This document shows, piece by piece, positions 13,416-20,739 of a stretch of 22,060 bases of DNA. Source of the stretch: a virus; IMG/VR virus record IMGVR_UViG_3300033979_000147, positions 1-22,060 of that record; one strand, written 5' to 3'. Made by a program: the position numbers and the translations under genes. Position 1 is the first letter of the stretch; the number at the start of each line of letters is the position of its first letter. Under the pieces are notes generated by a model. It had not been told where the DNA came from and made no database searches. It saw only the letters and a program-made list of their open reading frames with translations.

Positions 13416-15368
13416 GCAATACTTTGGTTAGACTTTGAGACCCGCAGCCGGTGTGACCTACCGTCAGCCGGTGCGTACAACTACGCCAAGCACCCGAGCA
13501 CCGAAGTGCTCTGCATGTCCTACGCCTTTGACGATGGCGAGGTCGAGACGTGGTTGCCCAAGTACCCGTTCCCCGAGCGCATCGCTAACTTCAAGGGCCA
13601 GATTCGCGCGCATAACGCAGCGTTTGAGCGGCTCATCTTCTGGCATGTGCTCGACATCCCGTTCGCGCTGAAGCAGTTTTACTGTACGTCCGCACAGGCG
13701 CGGGCCAACTGCCTGCCTGGCAGTCTTGAGGACATTGGCCGCGCGCTCTCATCCAAGATGAAGAAGGACTACCGAGGCTCGCAGTTGATCCGGCAACTCT
13801 CTATCCCGCGTGCCGATGGGACGTTCAACAACGACCCTGAGCTCATGGCCGAGATGATCGCCTACTGCGAGCAGGACGTGCGCGTCATGCGCGAGATCAG
13901 CAAGGCCATGCGTAATCTTTCGGATACAGAGCTTGCTGATTACCACGTCAACGAGCGCGTCAACGACCGTGGCGTCGGCGTCGATGTGCCGCTCTGCGAG
14001 GCGGCGATCCGTCATGCGGAATCTGAATTGCAGGACATCGAGCGCTTGGTATGTGAGATCACGCATAACGAGATTACGACCGTACGCAGCCCCAAGATGC
14101 GCGAGTGGGTGCTTGCCCGCGTCGGGCCTGAAGCGAAGAAGCTGATGACCGTCTACAAAGACGGCGAGAAGAAGTTTAGTATTGACAAGACCGTGCGGGC
14201 CAACCTGCTCGCCATGGACAACCCCGATGAGCTCCCGCCCGACGTGGCTGACGTAGTGCAGTGCGCGGATGACCTGTGGGCGTCGTCGGTCGCTAAGTTC
14301 AGCCGCTTGAAGCAGCTTGCCGGGGAGGACAGCCGTGTCCGTGGAGCCTTTATATTTGCTGGTGGAAGTGCCACCGGACGTGCATCTAGCTACGGCGCCC
14401 AAGTCCATAACTTTACGCGTAAGTGCAGTGCCGAGCCTGACGCAACCCGTCAAGCCTTGGTACGAGGTCACAGTATCGTGCCCCGATACGGCAAGCGCGT
14501 TACGGACGTTCTCAAAGGGATGCTGCGGCCCGCTCTCATTCCCAAGCGAGGTCATGTTCTCGTCGTGGCCGACTGGGCAGCGATAGAAGCCCGCGCGACG
14601 CCATGGCTCTCCGCTGACCCGCTCGCCGAGCCCGTGCTCGATGTGTTCCGCGCGGGCGGCGACATCTACAAGCGCGAAGCGGCGGGCATCTACAACACCA
14701 CGCCTGAGGCCGTGACGGGCGACCAGCGCCAGATCGGCAAGGTCGCCATCCTGTCGCTTGGCTTCGCAGGCGGCGTCGGTGCGTTCAGCGCCATGGGCCG
14801 CGCTTACGGCGTGCACATGAACGAGCACGAAGCGCAGCGCATCGTAGACCGTTGGCGCCGGGCGAACCCGTGGGCCGTGCGCTACTGGCAAAAGCTGGAG
14901 GACGCCTACACCCGCGCCATGCGAAATGTCAACCACGAATTCATTGTTGGCCGCGTGGCGTACATGTACGACGGCCAGCATCTTTGGTACGCGCTGCCGT
15001 CAGGGCGCGTGCTATGTTACCCGTTCGCCCGTCTGGAGTCGGACGGTGTGAGCTATCTCAAGGCAGCATGGAAGCCTGCGCAGGACGCTAAAGAGTGGCC
15101 CCGCGCACGGTTATGGAAGGGGCTTGCCTGCGAGAACATCACACAGGCCACGGCTAATGATTTGTTGCGCCACAGCCTGCGCGAGCTGGATCGCATGGGG
15201 TTTGACGTTGTGCTGCATGTGCACGACGAAATCGTTATTGAGTGTGCGAGCGAGGCGGCAGAGTTCGTCGCTGAGCGCTTGCATGAGGTGATGTGCACCA
15301 CACCGGACTGGGCTCAGGGCTTCCCGCTTAACGCCGAGGTCAAGGTGATGGAGCGATACGGTAAGTAA
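13413..15368 (+). CDS. Family A DNA polymerase with 3'-5' exonuclease domain
   Basis: A 651-residue replicative polymerase. The exonuclease domain shows ExoI DFET (7-10), ExoII HNAAFE (67-72) and ExoIII YCEQDVRVM (151-159). The polymerase domain has motif A ADWAAIEAR (386-394; canonical DYSQIELR), motif B RQIGKVAILSLGFAGG (439-454; R439 and K443 present) and motif C HVHDE (602-606). It has no 5'-3' exonuclease domain, as usual for phages. At the position equivalent to E. coli F762 there is Leu447, and at Y766 there is Phe451. The start is fixed by DFET being 7 residues in. It would work with the primase-helicase and clamp-like protein encoded nearby. Confidence 0.96.
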   Translation: MAILWLDFETRSRCDLPSAGAYNYAKHPSTEVLCMSYAFDDGEVETWLPKYPFPERIANFKGQIRAHNAAFERLIFWHVLDIPFALKQFYCTSAQARANCLPGSLEDIGRALSSKMKKDYRGSQLIRQLSIPRADGTFNNDPELMAEMIAYCEQDVRVMREISKAMRNLSDTELADYHVNERVNDRGVGVDVPLCEAAIRHAESELQDIERLVCEITHNEITTVRSPKMREWVLARVGPEAKKLMTVYKDGEKKFSIDKTVRANLLAMDNPDELPPDVADVVQCADDLWASSVAKFSRLKQLAGEDSRVRGAFIFAGGSATGRASSYGAQVHNFTRKCSAEPDATRQALVRGHSIVPRYGKRVTDVLKGMLRPALIPKRGHVLVVADWAAIEARATPWLSADPLAEPVLDVFRAGGDIYKREAAGIYNTTPEAVTGDQRQIGKVAILSLGFAGGVGAFSAMGRAYGVHMNEHEAQRIVDRWRRANPWAVRYWQKLEDAYTRAMRNVNHEFIVGRVAYMYDGQHLWYALPSGRVLCYPFARLESDGVSYLKAAWKPAQDAKEWPRARLWKGLACENITQATANDLLRHSLRELDRMGFDVVLHVHDEIVIECASEAAEFVAERLHEVMCTTPDWAQGFPLNAEVKVMERYGK

Positions 15369-15395
15369 AAAAGCCCGGCGGGTTAGGCCGGGCTT
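15367..15395 (-). terminator. Intrinsic terminator candidate, leftward orientation
   Basis: A perfect 9 bp stem, AAGCCCGGC (15371-15379) with GCCGGGCTT (15387-15395), 7 nt loop. On the minus strand the stem runs into six Ts (stem TT plus AAAA at 15367-15370 read as TTTT); on the plus strand only TT is followed by AAACA. It is therefore better suited to stop leftward (antisense) transcription coming from the 17-20 kb unit than to end the polymerase message, though it may attenuate the latter. Confidence 0.55.
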
Positions 15396-15419
15396 AAACA
15401 CAGGACTGGAGATGTCACG

Positions 15420-17714
15420 ATGAAGTTCGCTGAATATATTAACAGTATCGCCCCCGAAGGGGAAACTATTTTATTCGTCCGTCAGGTGCCGATCGTCCGC
15501 AACGGCGAGCATCTCATGCACAAGGACGGCACGCCGCGCTACACCTGGCCTGCGGGCCTCTACGGCAAGTACATGCGCAACCCCAAGGGCGCGTGGTACG
15601 CCAACACCGGCTGCTTCATCCTTGACCGCTTGACGGACAAGGTATCGGCGTCGGCGCCCAACTGCGAGCGCGTGGCGTTCATGGTGCTGGATGACATCGG
15701 CACCAAAAGCAAGACGCCGCCCATCGAGCCGACGTGGAAACTAGAGACCAGCCCCGGCAACTTCCAGTGGGGCTACACCTTCGGGCTTGACGATCAGCCG
15801 ACCAAGGGCGAGTTCAGCGCCGCGATCAAGGCCATGGCCGAGGCGGGCTACACCGACCCCGGTGCGGTGAATCCGGTGCGTAATTTTCGCATCGAGGGCA
15901 GCGTTAACCTAAAAGAAGGCCGCGACAATTTCGCCGCCGTGCTGACTGATTTCCACCCCGAGCGTGAGTTCTCTTTAACGCAGATCGTTACAGCCTGCGG
16001 TGTCACGCCAGGCGAGGTTGATACGGCCTGTATCCACGGCATCGCCATCGAAGACGACGGTCTTGACAACGTGCTGGAGTGGATACAAGAGCGCGGCCTA
16101 CTGCTCGCCAAGGCCAACCCCGAGGGCTGGTACGGCGTCGTGTGTCCGAACCACGCCGAGCACACCACGGCGGATGCGCAGGGGCGGTATCACCCCGTCA
16201 CGCGCAGTTATACTTGCTTCCACGGGCATTGCAGCGACTGGAACAGCGAGAAGTTCCTACGCTGGGTCGAGGCCGAGGGCGGCCCCAAGACGGGCTACGG
16301 CCTGCGCGATGACCTGCTCGCTAAGAAGATGGAGGCTGCTTTGTCGAAGATCACACCGACCGAAGAATACCCAGACGAAGCCGCCGAGGTCATCAAAGAG
16401 GTCGAGCGTCGTGAGCTGGGGCGTGTCGAGAAGTCCAAGTGGTACGAGCGCTTTGCTTACGTCGTGAGCGACGATGCTTATTTTGATTTAGCCGAGCGCC
16501 ATGAGATCGCCCGCACGTCGTTCAACGCCCTGTTCCGTCATGTGACGTGCCACAGCATCCACAACAACCGCCGCATCGAGGCGTCGGTCTGCTACGACGA
16601 GAACCGTCAGGCCATGGGCGCGCATGTGCTCGCAGGCGTCACGTTCGCCGCTGGCGAGTCCATCCTTGTCAGTCGTAACGGTGTCGTCTATGGCAACCGC
16701 TGGCGCGACGCTCGACCTACTGTCAGTGCAGGCGACGTGGGCCCATGGCTCGCCCACGCCGAGCGCATGATCCCAGACCCCGCCGAGCGCGAGCATGTGC
16801 TCGATGTGATGGCCTACAAGCGCCAGCACGCCAACCAAAAGATTAACCATGCCGTACTGCACGCCGGCAAGCCTGGTAGTGGTAAGGACACGCTCTGGGC
16901 GCCGTTCTTCTGGTCTATCGGCGGCGACCAGCGCGTCAACGTCACCACGGTACGCAACGAGGAGCTCAACAGTCAGTGGGGCTACGCGCTGGAGTCCGAG
17001 GTGATCGTCATCAACGAGCTGCGACAGGCCGAGGCGCGCGACCGTCGGGCGCTCGAAAACAGCCTCAAGCCCATTATCGCCGCGCCGCCCGAGCTGCTCA
17101 CGGTCAACCGCAAGGGCTTGCACCCGTACGAGGCACTCAACCGCGTGTTCGTCGTGTCCTTCAGTAACGAGCGCGCCGCCATTAGCCTCCCATCAGACGA
17201 TCGCCGCTGGTTCGTCGTCTGGTCAGACGCCGACCGTATGCCGCCCGCCGAGGCGCGCGCGCTCTGGAGCTGGTACTACGCGGGTGGCTTCCAAGCCGTC
17301 GCCGCGTGGCTCGATGCCCGTGACGTGTCGGCCTTCAACCCTGGCGCCGCGCCGCCGATGACCGAGGCCAAGCTCATTATGATCGAGTCGGCCATGAGTA
17401 CCGCCGAGTCGTTCCTCGTCGAAATGATCCGCACGCGACAGGGTGACTTTGCCCGTGGTGTCATCGCCTCGCCCTTCTACTCCATCTGCGACCGTCTGCA
17501 AGGCCTCGCGCCGTCTGGCGTCAAGGTCGTACAGGCAGCGCTCATGCACGCGCTACGCGATGCAGGGTGGGTTGATTGTGGGCGCTTGCACTCGCGTGAG
17601 TTCCCGACCAAAAAGCACGTTTTCGCCCACCCGCAGTTTGCAACCCTTGGCAAGTCAGAGCTGCGACGGATGGCCGAAGGCCTAGAGCCCGTGCTATCAG
17701 TGGTCGGAAAATAG
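15420..17714 (+). CDS. Primase-helicase (AEP-type primase with SF3/DUF5906-like helicase)
   Basis: A 764-residue fusion. The N-terminal third looks like a RepB-type archaeo-eukaryotic primase: VAFMVLDDIG (85-94, hhhDhD-like D91/D92) and RNFRIEGSVNLKEG (154-167). A zinc-ribbon-like segment follows, VCPNHAEHT (241-249) and CFHGHC (266-271). The C-terminal helicase carries Walker A GKPGSGKD (483-490), Walker B EVIVINEL (527-534), sensor 1 NRVFVVSFSNE (574-584) and DDRRWFVVW (593-601), as in D5/DUF5906 phage helicases. It would prime and unwind at the fork. GGAG (15408-15411) lies 8 nt before the ATG. Last gene of the rightward replication operon; it ends 4 bp from the stop of the convergent unit. 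Confidence 0.9.
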   Translation: MKFAEYINSIAPEGETILFVRQVPIVRNGEHLMHKDGTPRYTWPAGLYGKYMRNPKGAWYANTGCFILDRLTDKVSASAPNCERVAFMVLDDIGTKSKTPPIEPTWKLETSPGNFQWGYTFGLDDQPTKGEFSAAIKAMAEAGYTDPGAVNPVRNFRIEGSVNLKEGRDNFAAVLTDFHPEREFSLTQIVTACGVTPGEVDTACIHGIAIEDDGLDNVLEWIQERGLLLAKANPEGWYGVVCPNHAEHTTADAQGRYHPVTRSYTCFHGHCSDWNSEKFLRWVEAEGGPKTGYGLRDDLLAKKMEAALSKITPTEEYPDEAAEVIKEVERRELGRVEKSKWYERFAYVVSDDAYFDLAERHEIARTSFNALFRHVTCHSIHNNRRIEASVCYDENRQAMGAHVLAGVTFAAGESILVSRNGVVYGNRWRDARPTVSAGDVGPWLAHAERMIPDPAEREHVLDVMAYKRQHANQKINHAVLHAGKPGSGKDTLWAPFFWSIGGDQRVNVTTVRNEELNSQWGYALESEVIVINELRQAEARDRRALENSLKPIIAAPPELLTVNRKGLHPYEALNRVFVVSFSNERAAISLPSDDRRWFVVWSDADRMPPAEARALWSWYYAGGFQAVAAWLDARDVSAFNPGAAPPMTEAKLIMIESAMSTAESFLVEMIRTRQGDFARGVIASPFYSICDRLQGLAPSGVKVVQAALMHALRDAGWVDCGRLHSREFPTKKHVFAHPQFATLGKSELRRMAEGLEPVLSVVGK

Positions 17715-17718
17715 CCAG

Positions 17719-17922
17719 TCAATCAGCACGGCGGCGGCGATAGTCAAGAGTAAGTAGATCACGTTGCTTAGCCTTTAGTTGATTGTATCGGGCGCGTACT
17801 GCGGCCCGTGCGGTGAGCGGCGGCGGTCGGTTCCAGCAAGGCCGGCGCGCATCCTTGCGCGCAAGGTCGATCCATCGACCCAGCCGTCGTCTCCACCACT
17901 CAGTGGTTGATATGTGCGCCAT
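17719..17922 (-). CDS. Small Arg/Trp-rich protein, function unknown
   Basis: A 67-residue leftward frame from ATG 17922 (an in-frame GTG at 17931 would give 70). It reads MAHISTTEWWRRRLGRWIDL and ends in QLKAKQRDLLTLDYRRRRAD; it is basic and helical. It begins 20 bp inside the upstream gene and its stop is 4 bp from the stop of the convergent primase-helicase, the tight packing expected of a real terminal gene. I do not recognise a family. The overlap and composition leave a modest chance that it is spurious. Confidence 0.5.
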   Translation of the reverse strand: MAHISTTEWWRRRLGRWIDLARKDARRPCWNRPPPLTARAAVRARYNQLKAKQRDLLTLDYRRRRAD

Positions 17923-18094
17923 GCTTGACACGCTCCAGCGCGCGCCGTGCGATGGCGTGCGCGTCCTCGCACTGGTCGCGGCTCATGTTCGCAATCGTGT
18001 GCAGCGCCGCCTCATAGTGCAGCAGCTTATACACGGCCTCAGTGTAGAGCTTCACTACCCTCGACAGTTCGTCACGGTCTACGGGCGCGCTCAT
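17900..18094 (-). CDS. Small helical protein, function unknown
   Basis: A 64-residue protein, MSAPVDRDELSRVVKLYTEA, continuing VYKLLHYEAALHTIANMSRD: two predicted helices with no membrane segment. The ATG overlaps the stop of the upstream DUF3310 gene (ATGA), supporting translation. It belongs to the leftward accessory operon 20706-17719. No family assigned. Confidence 0.65.
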   Translation of the reverse strand: MSAPVDRDELSRVVKLYTEAVYKLLHYEAALHTIANMSRDQCEDAHAIARRALERVKHGAHINH

Positions 18095-18495
18095 GGGTCG
18101 ATCTCCTGTATCAGTCGGTCGATGAACCAGCGCGCCTTTTTATACTCCTCGGCTCGCGCCGCGTCGTGGTCGCCGTTCTTATGCCCGACGCGGCTCAGGT
18201 ACTTGAGCGCCGATAGGCGCAAGTAACCCTCAAATTCTTCAGGCGTACTCTTAGCGCGCATGTAGTCGATGGTCTCGATCCCGCCGACCTTGTAGTGGTC
18301 GGGGTCGATGGCGTCGCCCACTGCGGGCGTACTGTGGCCCGCGTCGTACTCGCCCAGAATGTCTCGCAGCTCCTCGGGCGAGAGCACGCAGCGCCTAGGC
18401 TCGCGGTACATGGTCTCGGGGTCATCCGGCGGGTCAGGCGGTCGGCCTATGTCGCGCTCGAACTCGATCAACTCGGCACTTGTCAGATTGTGCAT
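18091..18495 (-). CDS. DUF3310-family (SaV-like nucleotide-kinase-associated) protein
   Basis: A 134-residue protein. The C-terminal half shows the DUF3310 pattern clearly: DPDHYKVGGIETIDYMRAK (65-83), then EGYLRLSALKYLSRVGHKNG (89-108) and EEYKKARWFIDRLIQEI. Such proteins are widespread in phages, often called proteins of nucleotide kinase, with no established biochemical function. The N-terminal ~60 residues are a variable acidic/proline extension (RPPDPPDDPETMYREP). I placed the start at 18495, where GAGGG lies 7 nt upstream and overlaps the stop of the 40-residue gene; the longer open frame to 18666 is unsupported. Confidence 0.85.
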   Translation of the reverse strand: MHNLTSAELIEFERDIGRPPDPPDDPETMYREPRRCVLSPEELRDILGEYDAGHSTPAVGDAIDPDHYKVGGIETIDYMRAKSTPEEFEGYLRLSALKYLSRVGHKNGDHDAARAEEYKKARWFIDRLIQEIDP

Positions 18496-18506
18496 ACTGT
18501 TACCCT

Positions 18507-18629
18507 CTACCAATAGTCGCCACCCCAGCGCCGACGTGAGCACGCCCAGTTGGGCGGCGGCACGCGGCGCCACTCGTAGTGGTGCGCGGCCTCCAGACGA
18601 CGCCAGAGGCCGCGCAGCCAGCGGATCAT
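18507..18629 (-). CDS. Trp/Arg-rich 40-residue protein
   Basis: A short gene running from ATG 18629, which overlaps the stop of the exported-protein gene (ATGA), to TAG at 18507-18509, which lies in the ribosome site of the DUF3310 gene. The product starts MIRWLRGLWRRLEAAHHYEW and ends WACSRRRWGGDYW: six Trp and nine Arg in 40 residues, with an amphipathic N-terminal helix. Such cationic Trp-rich peptides can bind membranes or nucleic acids; the role here is unknown. Coding status rests on coupling at both ends and on filling the otherwise empty gap. Confidence 0.6.
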   Translation of the reverse strand: MIRWLRGLWRRLEAAHHYEWRRVPPPNWACSRRRWGGDYW

Positions 18630-18982
18630 CGCAGCGCTTCCCATGCGCTCGCCTTACGGTCGGCAACCTTGAAGTTACCGACAGGGAAGCGGCGCATGAC
18701 GTTTTCGGTCGGCCATATCAGCACCACCGTTCCCGCGTCATGGCGCCAGCATCCTTCGTTGGTCATGCCGTCGCTCGTATAGTAGAACGCGCGGCGCATT
18801 TCGCCGAGCGTTGCTTTATTGCTTCCAATCTGGAACGAGTCCAGCTTGAAGTCGCACGGGTCGGTCGTCAGCACGGTGCGCCCTTTGCTGTCACCTTTAA
18901 CGCCAGCGACGGCGAACGTGTCAGCGTGGGCGGCAGTGGTGAGGGTAGCCACGGCGAGCGCGGCGAGTGTTGCAGTCTTCAT
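18626..18982 (-). CDS. Exported (periplasmic) protein of unknown function
   Basis: A 118-residue protein with a clear Sec signal peptide: basic start MK, hydrophobic core LAALAVATLTTA and cleavage motif AHA before D21. The mature ~98 residues contain two Cys (C43, C78) that could form a disulfide in the periplasm, and short beta-like segments (GTVVLIWPTENVMRRF). There is no lipobox and no TM. A strong AAAGGAG lies before the ATG on the minus strand. Phages rarely export soluble proteins outside lysis; roles such as superinfection exclusion or envelope modification are possible but unproven. It precedes the Trp-rich gene with an ATGA overlap. Confidence 0.8.
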   Translation of the reverse strand: MKTATLAALAVATLTTAAHADTFAVAGVKGDSKGRTVLTTDPCDFKLDSFQIGSNKATLGEMRRAFYYTSDGMTNEGCWRHDAGTVVLIWPTENVMRRFPVGNFKVADRKASAWEALR

Positions 18983-19000
18983 TGTGTAGTCTCCTTTGGT

Positions 19001-19303
19001 TTACGGGTTAAAATTTTCGCCGATCGCCTGGGCGATGGCTTGACGTGCTACGCAGCGAATCCATTCGACCGATTCGGCAGCGTTGGCGTCAATCTTTTGC
19101 AGCGCGGCCAGCAGCTCAGGCGCGGCGGCGATTAGGCGGGCGTTGGCGTCGTCTTCGGCGTCGTTCCACCCTCGATTAACTTGCGCGATAGGGTAGAGCG
19201 CGGTGCCGTTGTTTTCGAGCCGCGTGCGGCCAAATTCCGGAAAGACACCGCCGGTGCCATTACCGGCGCCCATGTGCCACGGGCCAGGCGTGTGGGCGCT
19301 CAT
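19001..19303 (-). CDS. Phage protein with HTPGPW / ANARLIAAAPELLAAL motifs
   Basis: A 100-residue protein. I chose the ATG at 19303 because it overlaps the upstream stop (ATGA) and gives the standard N terminus MSAHTPGPW. This motif, together with DDANARLIAAAPELLAALQK near the middle, defines a very common but uncharacterised phage/prophage protein group. The C-terminal part is a helix (IRCVARQAIAQAIGE). No catalytic or binding motif is visible. Confidence 0.8.
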   Translation of the reverse strand: MSAHTPGPWHMGAGNGTGGVFPEFGRTRLENNGTALYPIAQVNRGWNDAEDDANARLIAAAPELLAALQKIDANAAESVEWIRCVARQAIAQAIGENFNP

Positions 19304-19731
19304 AACTGCACCCCCACGGCCGTTGCGACTTCCGAAATGATGGATTCCGGTGTGCGTGTGCCGGAGCGATTCAGGCACCAGAAACGCTCACCAATGCGCA
19401 CATGCCAGCCATAGATATCGGCGCACAGTGGCTCAGTGACGAAAAACGCTTCCGTGTGCGTGCCGCGCAACCATTTGCCGGGCGGTAGCACGTTCAACAT
19501 ATCCTGAAAGTCTTCGCGCGTTTCTTCAACGGGCGCGCGGCAGTAAACGCGCGTTTGGGCGTCGTCGATCATGCGCCCGGCGTCGTCAAGTGAGAGTAGC
19601 TGCACATCTTCGCCCGTTTCGGCGCGCAATTCGGCAAGCGTGCGCTTGTAATAGGCGCACCGATATTCGCCGTCTTGCATGGTCGCAATCGAGAGCAAGT
19701 GCGTCTTGCCTGGTATGTAAAAGGTCATCAT
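19300..19731 (-). CDS. Hypothetical phage protein, 143 residues
   Basis: A mixed alpha/beta protein beginning MMTFYIPGKTHLLSIATMQD, with RTLAELRAETGEDVQLLSLD and a C-terminal AFFVTEPLCADIYGWHVRIG then FWCLNRSG. AAGGA lies 9 nt before the first of two adjacent ATGs. No signal peptide or TM. I do not recognise a family. It follows a 90 bp gap that contains a hairpin and possibly a 21-codon frame, and is coupled to the HTPGPW gene downstream by ATGA. Confidence 0.75.
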   Translation of the reverse strand: MMTFYIPGKTHLLSIATMQDGEYRCAYYKRTLAELRAETGEDVQLLSLDDAGRMIDDAQTRVYCRAPVEETREDFQDMLNVLPPGKWLRGTHTEAFFVTEPLCADIYGWHVRIGERFWCLNRSGTRTPESIISEVATAVGVQL

Positions 19732-19754
19732 GGCGTAGTGTCCTTCAGTTTAGG

Positions 19755-19820
19755 TTAGTGGCTCGTCAGTACGGGCATCACCCGTAGACGTGCGGCCACG
19801 GGCGCCGCACGTTTCGCCAT
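19755..19820 (-). CDS. Possible 21-residue leader-type peptide
   Basis: An ATG at 19820 sits one base after the clamp-like gene's TAA (TAACATG) and opens 21 codons, MAKRAAPVAARLRVMPVLTS then H and stop. Reinitiation after the clamp stop could translate it. There is no ribosome site of its own, and a 7 bp hairpin lies within it. It may equally be noise in a structured spacer. Confidence 0.25.
   Translation of the reverse strand: MAKRAAPVAARLRVMPVLTSH
19790..19810. other. Hairpin in the clamp-143 aa gene spacer
   Basis: GTGCGGC (19790-19796) pairs with GCCGCAC (19804-19810), a 7 bp stem with a 7 nt loop. No U-tract follows on either strand, so this is more likely an mRNA processing or stability element, or an attenuator of the leftward operon, than a classical terminator. 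Confidence 0.4.
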
Positions 19821-19821
19821 G

Positions 19822-20502
19822 TTAGGCTGCGGCCGCTACGGGCGCGGGCGGGGACGTTTCCAGCCACGACGGATTATCAAGCGCCGTTGCGTTGCCGTAT
19901 CGCATGGGCATGATGACGCCAATACCGCAAACAAGATGGACACGAGCGGCACCGGCTGTGCCATCTGCGGCGCCATTGTGGGCGATGGCGGGCGAATACT
20001 TAGAGCCTAACAGCTTGTTAATTTTTCCGAATGTGCCGACGTATTCGGCGTCGAATTGCGAGACGATGCCCGACACTTCACGCGGTACGACACGACGCCA
20101 GAATGGATACTGCGCATCGACCAAAGCGCCCGTGAGTTTAGTGCCGCCCGCGTGGATGGCCACTGTCGGCGGATGCTTGACGGGCGTATCGGGGCGGATG
20201 GCGTCAAACGTGACGGGGTGGTGGATAATTTCGATCGTAACGTCCGCACCTTTGTAGGCTGGCTTGACGGTTTCCAGCAGATCGCGAGGGATGATGTATT
20301 GGCCGGGCGTGTACGGCACGTCGTCGGCGGTACCGTCAGGCGCTACCGGCAACGCAAGCATGATGTGGCCGTCAGTCGCGACCAGTACAGAATCATTCTG
20401 GCGCACGTCTAACAGGATGCTATTCAGATAGTACCGCGTGTCGTTTTTACCAGCGGCCAGCAACAAAGCTTTAACGGTATTGTGGGGGATAGTGAATTTC
20501 AT
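19822..20502 (-). CDS. Sliding-clamp (DnaN-like) fragment protein
   Basis: A 226-residue protein. Residues ~22-50, DTRYYLNSILLDV and SVLVATDGHIMLALPV, match the DnaN beta-clamp signature (RYYLNGVxLE and ATDGHRLA). Later segments (YIIPRDLLETVKPAYKGADV, then FWRRVVPREVSG) fit a clamp-fold second half. It is about 60% of bacterial DnaN length (~370), so one of the three clamp domains is missing or reduced, as in other phage clamp-like proteins. It could tether the phage polymerase or interfere with host clamp. CTGGAG lies before the ATG, in a leader (ACTGGAGTCTACGCC) nearly identical to that of the preceding 50-residue gene. Confidence 0.7.
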   Translation of the reverse strand: MKFTIPHNTVKALLLAAGKNDTRYYLNSILLDVRQNDSVLVATDGHIMLALPVAPDGTADDVPYTPGQYIIPRDLLETVKPAYKGADVTIEIIHHPVTFDAIRPDTPVKHPPTVAIHAGGTKLTGALVDAQYPFWRRVVPREVSGIVSQFDAEYVGTFGKINKLLGSKYSPAIAHNGAADGTAGAARVHLVCGIGVIMPMRYGNATALDNPSWLETSPPAPVAAAA

Positions 20503-20537
20503 GGCGTAGACTCCAGTTTAGTTGATTGAACGAAATA

Positions 20538-20566
20538 ATCTTACAGTCTGTCATCAATCGCCGCAA
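20538..20566 (-). promoter_or_regulatory. Possible secondary leftward promoter before the clamp-like gene
   Basis: TTGCGG (20566-20561), 17 bp, TAAGAT (20543-20538) on the minus strand. The -35 has only TTG in common with consensus and overlaps the end of the 50-residue gene. It would give a ~30 nt leader to the clamp-like gene. Weak. Confidence 0.3.
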
Positions 20567-20706
20567 GCCCGCGACACGGCGGCAGCGAGCGCGGCGAACG
20601 TGCCGGCAAGGTAGACGGGCATGAACGCGTCGGCGTAGACCCACGGCGCGGCGATCAGTAGCGGCGCGGCGAGGGTGGCGAGTACGTGAGAGTAACGATA
20701 GGTCAT
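20554..20706 (-). CDS. Small membrane protein, 50 residues
   Basis: A 50-codon gene at the head of the leftward operon: MTYRYSHVLATLAAPLLIAA then PWVYADAFMPVYLAGTFAAL, ending SRACGD. It has one hydrophobic hairpin or two short TM segments. CTGGAG lies before the ATG (AACTGGAGTTCACGCCATG), the same leader as the clamp-like gene, and a strong promoter lies 34 bp upstream. First gene to be made from that promoter; membrane role unknown. Confidence 0.7.
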   Translation of the reverse strand: MTYRYSHVLATLAAPLLIAAPWVYADAFMPVYLAGTFAALAAAVSRACGD

Positions 20707-20739
20707 GGCGTGAACTCCAGTTGCGTTGTCGATGGGTAC

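Noticed and set aside
13749-14981. 410-residue leftward open frame opposite DNA polymerase
   Set aside because: It is antisense to a gene with complete exonuclease and polymerase motifs, and is Ala/Val/His-rich noise of GC-rich DNA.
16062-16095. TTGACA promoter-like site within the primase gene
   Set aside because: It encodes the in-frame residues of the primase, the nearest -10 is at a wrong spacing, and no gene start lies downstream.
18308-19135. 275-residue rightward open frame
   Set aside because: It opposes four leftward genes with good coupling, signal peptide or family motifs; low-complexity Ser/Arg composition.
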